Source of the DNA: an uncultured Bacilli bacterium
Lineage (GTDB): Bacteria > Bacillota_I > Bacilli_A > RF39 > UBA660
Direction: 5' to 3'
DNA: 14,441 nt
NCBI GenBank assembly: GCA_934133155.1
Contig: CAKPAT010000023.1
Span: 1 to 14,441, forward strand
Below, piece by piece: positions 1-6,251 of this stretch. A program made the position numbers and the translations under genes. The notes beneath the pieces are model-generated. The model saw nothing but the letters and a program-made list of their open reading frames with translations, had not been told where the DNA came from and did no database searches. How positions within the stretch are numbered: the first letter of the stretch is position 1; each line of letters starts with the position of its first letter.

Positions 1-1857
1 TGGAATACCACTAGTAGTAACAGAAATAATTTGTTGAGGTGAAACATCCATATAATCAATTTTTTCCTTAGGAACAATCACATTATCATCTTGATACCTA
101 ACTGCAACCTTATCCTCAGTAATTACACCATTTAAAGATGCAGTAGTAGCAGGTGCAATATAATATTCAAGTTCTTCATCAGCCGTCATATAAACAATTT
201 CATCAGTTAACTTGCAATTATCAACTTTTCTGTAAGGAGTAGTGATAAAACCATACTCATTAACTTTTGCATAACTAGCAAGTGAAGTAATAAGTCCAAT
301 ATTAGGTCCTTCTGGAGATTCAACCGGACAAAGTCTACCATAATGTGATGGATTAACGTCACGTACATCCATACCAGCTCTATCCTTAGAAAGACCACCA
401 GGTCCTAAAGAAGAAAGTCTTCTCTTATTAGTAAGTTCAGAAATCGGATTAATTTGATCCATAAATTGTGAAAGCTGACTGCTACCAAAGAACTCTTTAA
501 TAGCTGCTGTAAGTGGTCTAATATTAATTAAACTCTTAGGAGTAACCTCAGCAAGTTCTTGAGTACTCATACGATCCCTAATCATTCTCTCAATACGGCT
601 AATACCAATTCTAAATTGATTTTGTAAAAGCTCACCAACTTGTCTTACACGTCTATTAGATAAATGATCAATTTCATCATAATGGCCAATGCCATCATAT
701 AAATTTAAATAATAAGAAAGTGAAGCATAAATATCTGGAATAGTAAGTCTTTTAATAGTAGCGTCTTGATCATTACCAATAATATTAACTACCTTATCCT
801 TATTACGTTTAGAATAAACCTTAATAACCTGTACAGTATTATAAGTATCCAAATCAGTATTAACTAATACTTCTTTTTTACCATAGCCCGCTTCTAAAAC
901 AGGTTTTAACTTATCAAAAACCTCTTTAGTAACAAGTTCACCTTTTTCAGCGTAAACTACACCATCCACTTTAATAGTCTCAGCAAGCGTGCATCCAAGT
1001 AACCTGTCAACAACATTAAGTTTTTTATTAAACTTATATCTACCAACCTTAGCTAAATCATAACGAAAAGAATCAAAAAATCTTGTAATAAGTTGATTCT
1101 TCGCACTTTCTAAAGTGCTAGGTTCACCAGGTCTTAATTTTGAATGAATATCAATCAAAGACTCATCAGTATTCTTATTAGCATCCTTCTCAATAGTCTT
1201 AGTAATATAATCATCTTCACCAAAAAGTTCATTAATATCACTATCACTAGAAAGTCCAATAGCCCTAAGTAAAGTAGTAATTGGAACCTTACGTGTTCTA
1301 TCAATACGAACATAAATAATATCACGTGCATCAGTTTCAAACTCAAGCCAAGTACCCCTTGTTGGAATAATTTGTGCAGAAGCCGTTACCTTACCATTTT
1401 TCTTATCTACTTCCTTACTAAAATAAACAGAAGGAGATCTAACAAGTTGTGATACAATAACACGCTCAGCCCCATTAATAATAAATGAAGCACTGTCAGT
1501 CATAATTGGCATATCGCCCAAATAAATTTCCTGTTCCTTAACTTCACCAGTTTCAATATTGAAAAGACGAGCTTCTACCTTTAGCGGCGCAGCATAAGTA
1601 GTACATCTTTCCCTACACTGTTTAATATTATAACGTGGTTCATCAAAAGAATATTCACCAAACTCTAAAGATAAATTACCAGTAAAACTCTCCACTGGAA
1701 AAATATCATCAAATACCTCTTTGATGCCCTCATTTAAGAACCAAGAATACGATTTAGTTTGAATTTCTAAAAGATCACAAAGTTCAATCGCATTTTGTTT
1801 TTTAGCATAATTTCTTCTCTCACGATTTTTGCCAATTTTTTGAATTTTGTAAGCCAT
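1..1857 (-). CDS. rpoB: RNA polymerase beta subunit, N-terminal 619 residues (partial)
   Basis: This is the beta subunit of DNA-dependent RNA polymerase, cut off by the window edge; the frame is open for 619 codons from the ATG at 1857. It begins MAYKIQKIGKNRERRNYAK, as Bacillota RpoB does. Visible landmarks are GAERVIVSQLVRSP (normally followed by GVYF, here SVYF), the rifampicin pocket FFGSSQLSQFMDQINP then ISELTNKRRLSSLGPGG, and CPVESPEGPNIGLI. Residue 477 (codon 427-429) is Asn where E. coli has His526, a position that determines rifamycin sensitivity. The start is preceded by AGGGGTG four bases upstream. A near-consensus promoter overlaps the end of the methyltransferase gene upstream. 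rpoC would be expected downstream, outside the window. Identity is certain. Confidence 0.98.
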   Translation of the reverse strand, partial: MAYKIQKIGKNRERRNYAKKQNAIELCDLLEIQTKSYSWFLNEGIKEVFDDIFPVESFTGNLSLEFGEYSFDEPRYNIKQCRERCTTYAAPLKVEARLFNIETGEVKEQEIYLGDMPIMTDSASFIINGAERVIVSQLVRSPSVYFSKEVDKKNGKVTASAQIIPTRGTWLEFETDARDIIYVRIDRTRKVPITTLLRAIGLSSDSDINELFGEDDYITKTIEKDANKNTDESLIDIHSKLRPGEPSTLESAKNQLITRFFDSFRYDLAKVGRYKFNKKLNVVDRLLGCTLAETIKVDGVVYAEKGELVTKEVFDKLKPVLEAGYGKKEVLVNTDLDTYNTVQVIKVYSKRNKDKVVNIIGNDQDATIKRLTIPDIYASLSYYLNLYDGIGHYDEIDHLSNRRVRQVGELLQNQFRIGISRIERMIRDRMSTQELAEVTPKSLINIRPLTAAIKEFFGSSQLSQFMDQINPISELTNKRRLSSLGPGGLSKDRAGMDVRDVNPSHYGRLCPVESPEGPNIGLITSLASYAKVNEYGFITTPYRKVDNCKLTDEIVYMTADEELEYYIAPATTASLNGVITEDKVAVRYQDDNVIVPKEKIDYMDVSPQQIISVTTSGIP

Positions 1858-1927
1858 TTTTCACCCCTAATAACTAGTTTTTTCAGTTGAAATCATGTAT
1901 TAAAAAAATACACGTCGCCAATTTATA

Positions 1928-1956
1928 ATTATAAATGTTTGCAAAGCAAATGTCAA
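1928..1956 (-). promoter_or_regulatory. SigA promoter for rpoB, perfect consensus
   Basis: TTGACA (1951-1956), a 17-bp spacer, then TATAAT (1928-1933): both hexamers match the consensus exactly. The -35 contains the TGA stop of the methyltransferase gene. Transcription would begin near 1921, giving a leader of about 64 bases. The leader contains a small AT hairpin (TGTATT/AATACA) and no obvious terminator. Confidence 0.88.
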
Positions 1957-2537
1957 TGTTTTTGTGCCCTTATTATATAAAAACCCTTATTTTTACAAAC
2001 AACATCAGTTAAATAAACCTCACTAAGCTTTTTTAAAATAGTTTTAGCTCCTTGATCCTTATTAATCACAAGCCATAAACATCCGCCATCTCTTAAATGA
2101 TCATAAGCCCCAAAAAGTATCTTAAAAAGTACCTCGTTGCCCACTCTAATAGGTGGATTAGTCACAATCGCATCATACATCTTAGAAACATTTTCATAAA
2201 CATTACTTTGAAAAATATTGACCGAAACATCATTAAGCTTAGCATTTAATAAAGCAAGTTCCAAAGCCCTTTCATTAATATCAATCATATCAACATTTAT
2301 ATTTTTTCCTTTTTTTAAAAAAATACCAATAGGTCCATATCCACACCCGAAATCTAAAACATCTCCACTTAATTCGTTTAAATCAATATTTTCCAGCAAT
2401 GAACGAGTCCCAAAATCAAGACCTTTTTTAGAAAAAACACCACCGTCAGTTATAAAAGAAAAAGAAATACCTCTCATATTAACAAATATCTTTTCCCTAT
2501 TGCTTTTAACATAATCGTTAGTAAAATAATGTGCCAC
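1953..2537 (-). CDS. ybxB: YbxB/RsmC-like class I SAM-dependent methyltransferase
   Basis: A 194-residue Rossmann-fold methyltransferase of the small-domain RsmC type, which methylates guanine N2 in 16S rRNA in characterised members. Visible: N-terminal HYFTNDYVKSN and GVFSKKGLDFGTRSLLE (residues 33-49), the SAM-binding loop DFGCGYGPIG (62-71), the acidic residue Asp86 in the following strand that would hold the ribose, and the catalytic NPPI motif (127-130). Length fits the short single-domain Bacillota form rather than the two-domain E. coli RsmC. The GTG start at 2537 has AAGGAG seven bases upstream. Its place between rplL and rpoB is that of B. subtilis ybxB. The exact modified base cannot be read from sequence. 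Confidence 0.93.
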   Translation of the reverse strand: MAHYFTNDYVKSNREKIFVNMRGISFSFITDGGVFSKKGLDFGTRSLLENIDLNELSGDVLDFGCGYGPIGIFLKKGKNINVDMIDINERALELALLNAKLNDVSVNIFQSNVYENVSKMYDAIVTNPPIRVGNEVLFKILFGAYDHLRDGGCLWLVINKDQGAKTILKKLSEVYLTDVVCKNKGFYIIRAQKH

Positions 2538-2565
2538 AAAGCACTCTCCTTTTTATATACAGCTA

Positions 2566-2595
2566 AAGCCCACACAATTTTCATCATGTAGGCTT
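2566..2595 (-). other. Strong intergenic hairpin between rplL and ybxB-like gene
   Basis: On the minus strand AAGCCTACA pairs with TGTGGGCTT over nine consecutive positions (one G-U), with a roughly 12-base loop that two further G-U pairs could shorten. It is not followed by a long U-tract (only TTTAGC), so it looks more like an mRNA processing or stability element, or a leaky terminator that tunes L7/L12 against downstream genes, than a full terminator. Confidence 0.6.
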
Positions 2596-2610
2596 ATAAC
2601 CATATTAAAA

Positions 2611-2979
2611 CTACTTAACTTCGATAGAAGCTCCAGCTTCTTCAAATTTACCTTTTAATTCATCAGCTTCAGCAGTAGGGATATTTTCTTTAATAGCTCC
2701 ACCGTTATCAGCTAAAGTTTTAGCTTCTTTAAGTCCTAAACCAGTAACTTCTTTAATTAACTTAATAACAGCTAATTTATTAGCACCAGCAGCAGTTAAA
2801 GTAACTGTAACAGTGCTTGGTCCAGTAGCTTCTTCAGCTTGAGCTGGAGCAGCAGCAACTGCAACAGCACTTGGATCAACACCAAATTCCTCCTTCATAG
2901 CGTCAACTAATTCTTTAACTTCAAGAATAGTCATTTCTTTTAAACCATTAATAAATTCATCTTTAGTAAATTTTGCCAT
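2611..2979 (-). CDS. rplL: 50S ribosomal protein L7/L12
   Basis: The flexible stalk protein that recruits and activates translation GTPases; it binds L10 as dimers. The 122 residues show the N-terminal dimerisation helices (about 1-33, ILEVKELVDAMKEEFGVD), an Ala/Pro/Glu hinge (about 36-53), and the C-terminal factor-binding domain with AAGANKLAVIKLIKEVTGL then GLKEAK (about 62-87) and the ending EEAGASIEVK. Length is typical. The ATG at 2979 follows an AAAGGA ribosome site, and the gene begins 16 bases after the rplJ stop, so the two are co-transcribed from the promoter at 3615-3643 under L10 leader control. Confidence 0.98.
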   Translation of the reverse strand: MAKFTKDEFINGLKEMTILEVKELVDAMKEEFGVDPSAVAVAAAPAQAEEATGPSTVTVTLTAAGANKLAVIKLIKEVTGLGLKEAKTLADNGGAIKENIPTAEADELKGKFEEAGASIEVK

Positions 2980-2995
2980 TTAAATCATTCCTTTC

Positions 2996-3487
2996 TTATT
3001 TTTCTAAATCTTGACTATATAAGTCTAAGCAAATTGATAAATCTCTAACTGTACCCATAAGTCCAGAAGCAAGCATAGTAAGCAATCCTTCCCTTGATGG
3101 AATAGTAGATAATTCTTGTAATTTTATTTGGTCGGCTAAATCGCCATCAACAATACCAGCTTTTAAAATCAAAGCAGGATGTTTTTTTGAATAATCACTC
3201 AAAGCCTTAATAGGAGCAACAGGATCGCTAGAAAAAGCGATAGCTTCAGGCCCTTTTAGTTCACTAGCTAAATCAATATTAATATCATTGAAAGCTCTTT
3301 TAACTAAAGTATTTTTGTAAATCTTAAACTCAGAATCACTTTCTTTTAATTTTCTTCTAAGCTCATTAGTTTCAAAAGCAGTCAAACCTTGATATTCAAA
3401 TAAAATAACTGAATTAGCATTTTCTGTTTTTTCTTTAATCTCATCGATTATTCTTTGTTTTGCATCAAGAATTTTTTGGTTTGCCAA
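2996..3487 (-). CDS. rplJ: 50S ribosomal protein L10
   Basis: L10 anchors L7/L12 dimers to 23S rRNA at the stalk base. The 163 residues begin MANQKILDAKQRIIDEIKEK. The rRNA-binding region includes VILFEYQGLT (27-36) and YKNTLVKRA (57-65), and the C-terminal helix (about 135-163) carries the L7/L12 docking sites. I place the start at the TTG at 3487: AAAAGGAGG lies eight bases upstream and the protein then begins as in other Bacillota. A longer reading with GTG at 3496 would put the start codon inside the Shine-Dalgarno sequence. A TTG start on such a highly expressed gene is unusual and may reflect the leader-based control upstream. Confidence 0.96.
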   Translation of the reverse strand: MANQKILDAKQRIIDEIKEKTENANSVILFEYQGLTAFETNELRRKLKESDSEFKIYKNTLVKRAFNDINIDLASELKGPEAIAFSSDPVAPIKALSDYSKKHPALILKAGIVDGDLADQIKLQELSTIPSREGLLTMLASGLMGTVRDLSICLDLYSQDLEK

Positions 3488-3495
3488 AGAAAACA

Positions 3496-3504
3496 CCTCC
3501 TTTT
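3496..3504 (-). promoter_or_regulatory. Ribosome binding site fixing the rplJ TTG start
   Basis: AAAAGGAGG, eight bases before the TTG codon at 3487. It overlaps the alternative GTG, ruling that start out, and lies one base downstream of the 3' strand of the leader closing stem. Confidence 0.85.
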
Positions 3505-3505
3505 A

Positions 3506-3603
3506 GCCGTAATATAAAAGCTCTGTCACGTGGGCAGAGCGAAAAGACTTAAATAAAGTTTCCTCGGTAGGAAATTAAGCTTTAAGCACCTACTGTCTAC
3601 GGC
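3506..3603 (-). promoter_or_regulatory. Ribosomal protein L10 leader (rplJL autoregulatory RNA)
   Basis: The 5' leader of rplJ has the conserved look of the L10 leader family: GCCGTAGACAGTAGG followed downstream by AATTTCCTACCGAGGAAA. GCCGTA (3598-3603) pairs with TACGGC (3506-3511) as a long-range closing stem. Inside, GTAGG (3589-3593) can pair with CCTAC (3567-3571), while TTTCCT (3569-3574) can instead pair with AGGAAA (3559-3564). Binding of excess L10(L12)4 to such leaders represses rplJL; in B. subtilis this acts by transcription attenuation. The hairpin at 3513-3540 fits that scheme here. Confidence 0.92.
3513..3540 (-). terminator. Attenuator-type hairpin within the L10 leader
   Basis: GCTCTG (3535-3540) pairs with CAGAGC (3520-3525) around a nine-base loop and is followed by TTTTATATT. 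A six-pair GC-containing stem with a short U-run is a plausible regulated terminator ahead of rplJ. The U-run is short, so it may work only when L10 is bound. Confidence 0.6.
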
Positions 3604-3614
3604 GTAACAACTAA

Positions 3615-3643
3615 ATTATAACACATTAGCTTTTAAAAGTCAA
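3615..3643 (-). promoter_or_regulatory. SigA promoter for rplJ-rplL
   Basis: TTGACT (3638-3643), a 17-bp spacer, then TATAAT (3615-3620). The -35 lies inside the last codons of rplA. Predicted transcription start is near 3608, just before the L10 leader, giving a leader of about 120 bases. Confidence 0.87.
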
Positions 3644-4328
3644 AACTATTCATATCAATTTTAATACCAGGACCCATTGTAGAGGAAATAGAAATATTTT
3701 TTACATAAGTTCCCTTAACAACAGCTGGTTTAGATTTAACAATCAAACTAACAAAAGCTTTTAAATTTTCAAGTAAATCTTCATCACTAAATGAAGTCTT
3801 ACCAATTAACACATGAACATTTCCATATGAATCTGTACGATACTCAACTCTACCATTTTTAACATCTAAAACAGCCTTTTTAGTATCTAAAGTTACAGTA
3901 CCAGTTTTAGGGTTTGGCATTAAACCTTTTGGCCCTAAAATTTTACCTAATTTACCAAGTTGTGGCATCATATCAGGAGTAGCGATTAATACATCAAAAT
4001 CAAACCAATTCTCCTTTTGGATCTTCTCTAAAATTTCAGCATCACCAACATAATCAGCACCAGCTTCTAATGCTTCTTTAGCTGCATTACCCTTAGCAAT
4101 AACTAAAACTCTTTTAACCTTACCAGTACCCTTAGGAAGTATTGCTGCGCCTCTTAATTGCTGATCAGCTTTTTTAGGATCTAAATTTAAGTGCATAGCC
4201 ACTTCAACAGAAGAATCAAAATTAGCAATATCAGTTTCTTTAACTAATTTAACAGCTTCTTCTTTAGTGTAAAGTTTATTTTTTTCTACTTTTTTAATAG
4301 CTTCTAAATATTTTTTACCTTTCTTCAT
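3633..4328 (-). CDS. rplA: 50S ribosomal protein L1
   Basis: L1 forms the mobile stalk that guides deacylated tRNA out of the E site, and acts as translational repressor of its own operon in many bacteria. The 231 residues match family length. Visible: KRVLVIAKG (72-80), the interdomain [17 protein letters not shown] segment (124-140), and the C-terminal [11 protein letters not shown] (215-225), all at rRNA-contacting surfaces of the family. The ATG at 4328 has AAGGAGG seven bases upstream. The gap to rplK is 62 bases and is occupied by an L1-stalk look-alike, so feedback by L1 is likely. Confidence 0.98.
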   Translation of the reverse strand: MKKGKKYLEAIKKVEKNKLYTKEEAVKLVKETDIANFDSSVEVAMHLNLDPKKADQQLRGAAILPKGTGKVKRVLVIAKGNAAKEALEAGADYVGDAEILEKIQKENWFDFDVLIATPDMMPQLGKLGKILGPKGLMPNPKTGTVTLDTKKAVLDVKNGRVEYRTDSYGNVHVLIGKTSFSDEDLLENLKAFVSLIVKSKPAVVKGTYVKNISISSTMGPGIKIDMNSFDF

Positions 4329-4338
4329 TTTATTACCT

Positions 4339-4390
4339 CCTTGTGGTTAGGTGGAAAGTTAGCGGATCTTTCCTCCCACAGGTCTAACCA
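4339..4390 (-). promoter_or_regulatory. Second L1-stalk-like element with a possible two-state fold, before rplA
   Basis: Starting directly after the rplK stop, TGGTTAG (4384-4390) can pair perfectly with CTAACCA (4344-4350). Alternatively TGTGG (4376-4380) pairs with CCACA (4342-4346), enclosing GAG, a GAAAG/CTTTC stem and a seven-base 3' loop, the same layout as the element before rplK. The two outer pairings share CCA (4344-4346) and so exclude each other. The L1-like form ends at the edge of the rplA Shine-Dalgarno sequence (4336-4342). The pairings are visible in the sequence; the L1-binding role is inferred from the resemblance to 23S rRNA GUGGGAG...CCAC. Confidence 0.6.
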
Positions 4391-4813
4391 TTAATTTTCA
4401 ATTTTAATTCCCATATTTAAAGCAGTTCCGGCAACAATTTTCTTAGCTTCTTCAATACCGTAACAATTTAAATCTGGAAGTTTCGTTTGCGCTATTTCCT
4501 CTAATTGAGCTTCAGTAATAGTACCAACAAATTCATTTCTACCTTTAACTGAGCCCTTCTTTATACCAGCAGCTTTTTTAAGTAAAAAAGTCGTAGGTGG
4601 AGTTTTAATAACAAAATCAAAACTCTTATCATCATATAAATTAATAGCTACAGGTAAAATATCACCTATTCTATCCTTAGTAGCATCATTATACTTTGTA
4701 CAAAATTCATTCAAATTAATTCCTGCTGGACCTAAAACAGTTCCAACTGGTGGTTGAGCCGTAGCTTTACCAGCTGGCAATTGTAATTTAATTGTTCTAA
4801 CAACATTTGCCAC
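4391..4813 (-). CDS. rplK: 50S ribosomal protein L11
   Basis: L11 sits at the GTPase-associated centre and is the target region of thiostrepton-type drugs. The 140 residues show the Pro-rich N-terminal segment PAGKATAQPPVGTVLGPAGI (13-32), TPPTTFLLKKAAGI (71-84) and the rRNA-binding C-terminal domain ending LNMGIKIEN. The start is the GTG at 4813, giving MANVVRTIKLQ as in relatives; AGGAGG lies eight bases upstream. A longer reading from GTG at 4822 would overlap the ribosome site. It is the first gene of the rplK-rplA unit, with its own promoter at 4909-4937. Confidence 0.97.
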   Translation of the reverse strand: MANVVRTIKLQLPAGKATAQPPVGTVLGPAGINLNEFCTKYNDATKDRIGDILPVAINLYDDKSFDFVIKTPPTTFLLKKAAGIKKGSVKGRNEFVGTITEAQLEEIAQTKLPDLNCYGIEEAKKIVAGTALNMGIKIEN

Positions 4814-4821
4814 GAAAAACA

Positions 4822-4827
4822 CCTCCT
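4822..4827 (-). promoter_or_regulatory. Ribosome binding site fixing the rplK GTG start
   Basis: AGGAGG eight bases ahead of the GTG at 4813. It overlaps the only longer in-frame start and so excludes it. Confidence 0.85.
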
Positions 4828-4839
4828 ATAATTTTCGCG

Positions 4840-4878
4840 AGTGGTACAAATGACATCCGCTTATCAATATCTCCCACT
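4840..4878 (-). promoter_or_regulatory. L1-binding (L1-stalk mimic) leader before rplK
   Basis: AGTGG (4874-4878) pairs with CCACT (4840-4844). Between them are GA, a GATAT/ATGTC stem with a ten-base loop, and a seven-base 3' internal loop ATTTGTA. GUGGGAG on the 5' side and UACCAC on the 3' side match the L1-binding stalk of 23S rRNA. L1 is known to repress its operon through such mimicry near rplK. The element ends 12 bases upstream of the Shine-Dalgarno sequence. Confidence 0.72.
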
Positions 4879-4882
4879 TAAA

Positions 4883-4903
4883 AGCTATATCAAAAATATA
4901 GCT
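4883..4903 (-). other. 5'-end hairpin of the rplK-rplA transcript
   Basis: AGCTATAT (4896-4903) pairs perfectly with ATATAGCT (4883-4890) around a five-base loop. The start of transcription predicted from the promoter falls at about 4902, so this would be the very 5' end of the mRNA, where a hairpin commonly slows decay. Only TTTAAG follows, so a terminator is unlikely. Confidence 0.5.
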
Positions 4904-4908
4904 AACTA

Positions 4909-4937
4909 ATAATAACATATTTCAAAACATTTGTAAA
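4909..4937 (-). promoter_or_regulatory. SigA promoter for rplK-rplA
   Basis: TTTACA (4932-4937), 17-bp spacer, TATTAT (4909-4914). The -35 begins on the base after the nusG stop codon. Each hexamer differs from consensus by one base. Confidence 0.78.
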
Positions 4938-5462
4938 CTAACTAACAGAAATTTGTGAAAATTCAAGTTCAACAATAGTTTCCTGGCCAAACAAATCAAG
5001 AGCCACTTCTAACTTAGCATTTTCTAAATCAGTAGATTTAATAGTTCCATACATTCCCTCGAAAGGCCCAGAAACAACTTTCACCTTTTGGCCAATCTTT
5101 AAATCATTTTCAATAGTAAGCCTGCTCATACCCATAGAGCCCAAAATTCTATCAACTTCTGTAGGAGTTAAAGGAAAAGGTTTTGCACCCTTACCAGAAG
5201 AACCAATAAAACCAGTAACACCAGGAGTATTACGAACGACAAACCAAGCCTCATCAGTCATAACCATCTCAACTAAAATATAACCCGGAAAAATTTTCTT
5301 CATTCTCTCCTTGCCATTAGCATCAATCTCTTTAGCTTCTGGAACAACAACGCGTAAAATATAATCCTCCATACCCATAGAACTAGCACGCATTTCTAAC
5401 TTTTCTTTAACCTTGTTTTCATGGCCAGAATATGTATTAACAACATACCACTCTTTTTCCAT
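4938..5462 (-). CDS. nusG: Transcription termination/antitermination factor NusG
   Basis: NusG binds the RNA polymerase clamp, affects pausing, and couples polymerase to Rho or the ribosome. The 174 residues begin MEKEWYVVNTYSGHENKVKEKL. The NGN domain spans about 3-112, including IFPGYILVEM (57-66) and VVRNTPGVTGFIG (75-87). The KOW domain follows at about 122-174, with GQKVKVVSGPFEGMYGTI (124-141). I start it at ATG 5462: GGAGGG precedes it by six bases and the N-terminus then matches the family. An upstream in-frame start at 5480 would lie within secE and add MDGGTI. The ATG overlaps the secE TAA stop by one base, a sign of translational coupling. Confidence 0.97.
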   Translation of the reverse strand: MEKEWYVVNTYSGHENKVKEKLEMRASSMGMEDYILRVVVPEAKEIDANGKERMKKIFPGYILVEMVMTDEAWFVVRNTPGVTGFIGSSGKGAKPFPLTPTEVDRILGSMGMSRLTIENDLKIGQKVKVVSGPFEGMYGTIKSTDLENAKLEVALDLFGQETIVELEFSQISVS

Positions 5463-5647
5463 TATAGTCCCTCCATCCAAGTTCTTATTAAAGCAATAAC
5501 AACATCAGAAATAGTAAAGAATAAAGCAAAAACCACTATAGAAGCAATAACTGCAAAAGAGTACTTTAACATTTCCTTCTTTTTAGGCCATCTTACCCTT
5601 ATCATTTCCTTTTTAATACCACTAAAAAATTGCTTAATCTTTTTCAT
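5462..5647 (-). CDS. secE: Preprotein translocase subunit SecE
   Basis: A small membrane subunit that clamps the two halves of the SecY channel. The 61 residues fit the short single-span Bacillota form: an amphipathic basic N-terminus, the conserved RVRWPKKKEMLKYS segment (17-30, with Trp20-Pro21), one membrane span (about 31-54) and a short tail. AAAGGTGG lies four bases before the ATG. Its pairing with nusG is the standard bacterial arrangement. The rpmG gene often found just upstream in Bacillota is absent here. Confidence 0.96.
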   Translation of the reverse strand: MKKIKQFFSGIKKEMIRVRWPKKKEMLKYSFAVIASIVVFALFFTISDVVIALIRTWMEGL

Positions 5648-5670
5648 TCTACCACCTTTTAACTAAAATA

Positions 5671-5687
5671 AAAAACACTGTGTGTTC
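5671..5687 (-). other. Small hairpin with U-rich tail in the secE leader
   Basis: AACAC (5682-5686) pairs with GTGTT (5674-5678) around ACA and is followed by TTTTATTTT. It begins close to the predicted secE transcription start (about 5687). It could end upstream read-through from the tcdA region or act as a 5'-end hairpin. The stem is short and the assignment weak. Confidence 0.4.
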
Positions 5688-5693
5688 AAGTAC

Positions 5694-5722
5694 ATATTAG
5701 CATTTTATAAAACCAGTGTCAA
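5694..5722 (-). promoter_or_regulatory. SigA promoter for secE-nusG
   Basis: TTGACA (5717-5722), 17-bp spacer, TAATAT (5694-5699). It starts one base after the stop codon of the 175-residue upstream gene. Leader length is about 40 bases. Confidence 0.82.
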
Positions 5723-5723
5723 G

Positions 5724-6251
5724 CTAATTGATCAGCAAATCCGTCAAAAACTCCAAAAAAGAAGTGTATAAATCCCAAATTTTATAAAAAACATCCTTAA
5801 AAAAGTTAGAACTAACATTGCTGTTATCAACAATAAGTAAAAATTCATCACCGTTTCTCAAAATTTCAGTATCACATTTATACCACTCATACTTTCTAAT
5901 AACCTTATCAATATCCAAGGAAGAGCCATATAAATAAAGTTTACCAGAATTTAAATAAATACTGTTAGAAACAAAACCTCTCATAAATTTAGAAACTAAA
6001 GAATAATCGCAAACAATATTATCAATAGACTTACGTTTAAAATACTTCTTTAATTTTTTAATATGAATAGTTTTTTCCTTTCCTTTAGTAAAACCGTTAA
6101 CCTTCTTACCATTACCGCTTTTTTTACTAAGTAAAAAGCAATCATTAATCTTCTCATTATTTTGAATAGTCACAAGCATTTTTTCATTTAAACCAATACC
6201 AAGTAAAAAGCCATCCAAATCTTTTAAAATATTTAAAACATTATTTTTCAT
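5724..6251 (-). CDS. Uncharacterised 175-residue protein overlapping tcdA
   Basis: I do not recognise this protein. It is basic in its middle part (Lys-rich, about 43-73), with no signal peptide and no clear membrane span. The second half contains SNSIYLNSGKLYLYGSSLDI (95-114) and a hydrophobic strand EFLLIVDN (136-143), followed by an aromatic amphipathic C-terminus (about 149-175). The pattern suggests a small alpha/beta fold. The ATG at 6251 lies inside the end of tcdA (11-base overlap) and has GGGTGG five bases upstream, so translation is probably coupled to tcdA. The secE promoter starts just after its stop. A role near tRNA modification or secretion would be guesswork. Confidence 0.85.
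   Translation of the reverse strand: MKNNVLNILKDLDGFLLGIGLNEKMLVTIQNNEKINDCFLLSKKSGNGKKVNGFTKGKEKTIHIKKLKKYFKRKSIDNIVCDYSLVSKFMRGFVSNSIYLNSGKLYLYGSSLDIDKVIRKYEWYKCDTEILRNGDEFLLIVDNSNVSSNFFKDVFYKIWDLYTSFLEFLTDLLIN

Noticed and set aside
207..1346. Short minus-strand open frames at 207-398 and 1155-1346
   Set aside because: They lie within rpoB in another frame; the rpoB reading is continuous and conserved across both.
2218..2514. Plus-strand open frame opposite the methyltransferase gene
   Set aside because: The minus-strand gene here has clear methyltransferase motifs; the plus frame is low-complexity, has no recognisable domain and no ribosome site.
4883..4903. Terminator between nusG and rplK
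   Set aside because: The hairpin is all-AT apart from two pairs, lacks a U-tract, and sits at the predicted 5' end of the rplK transcript, so it is better read as a 5'-end hairpin.
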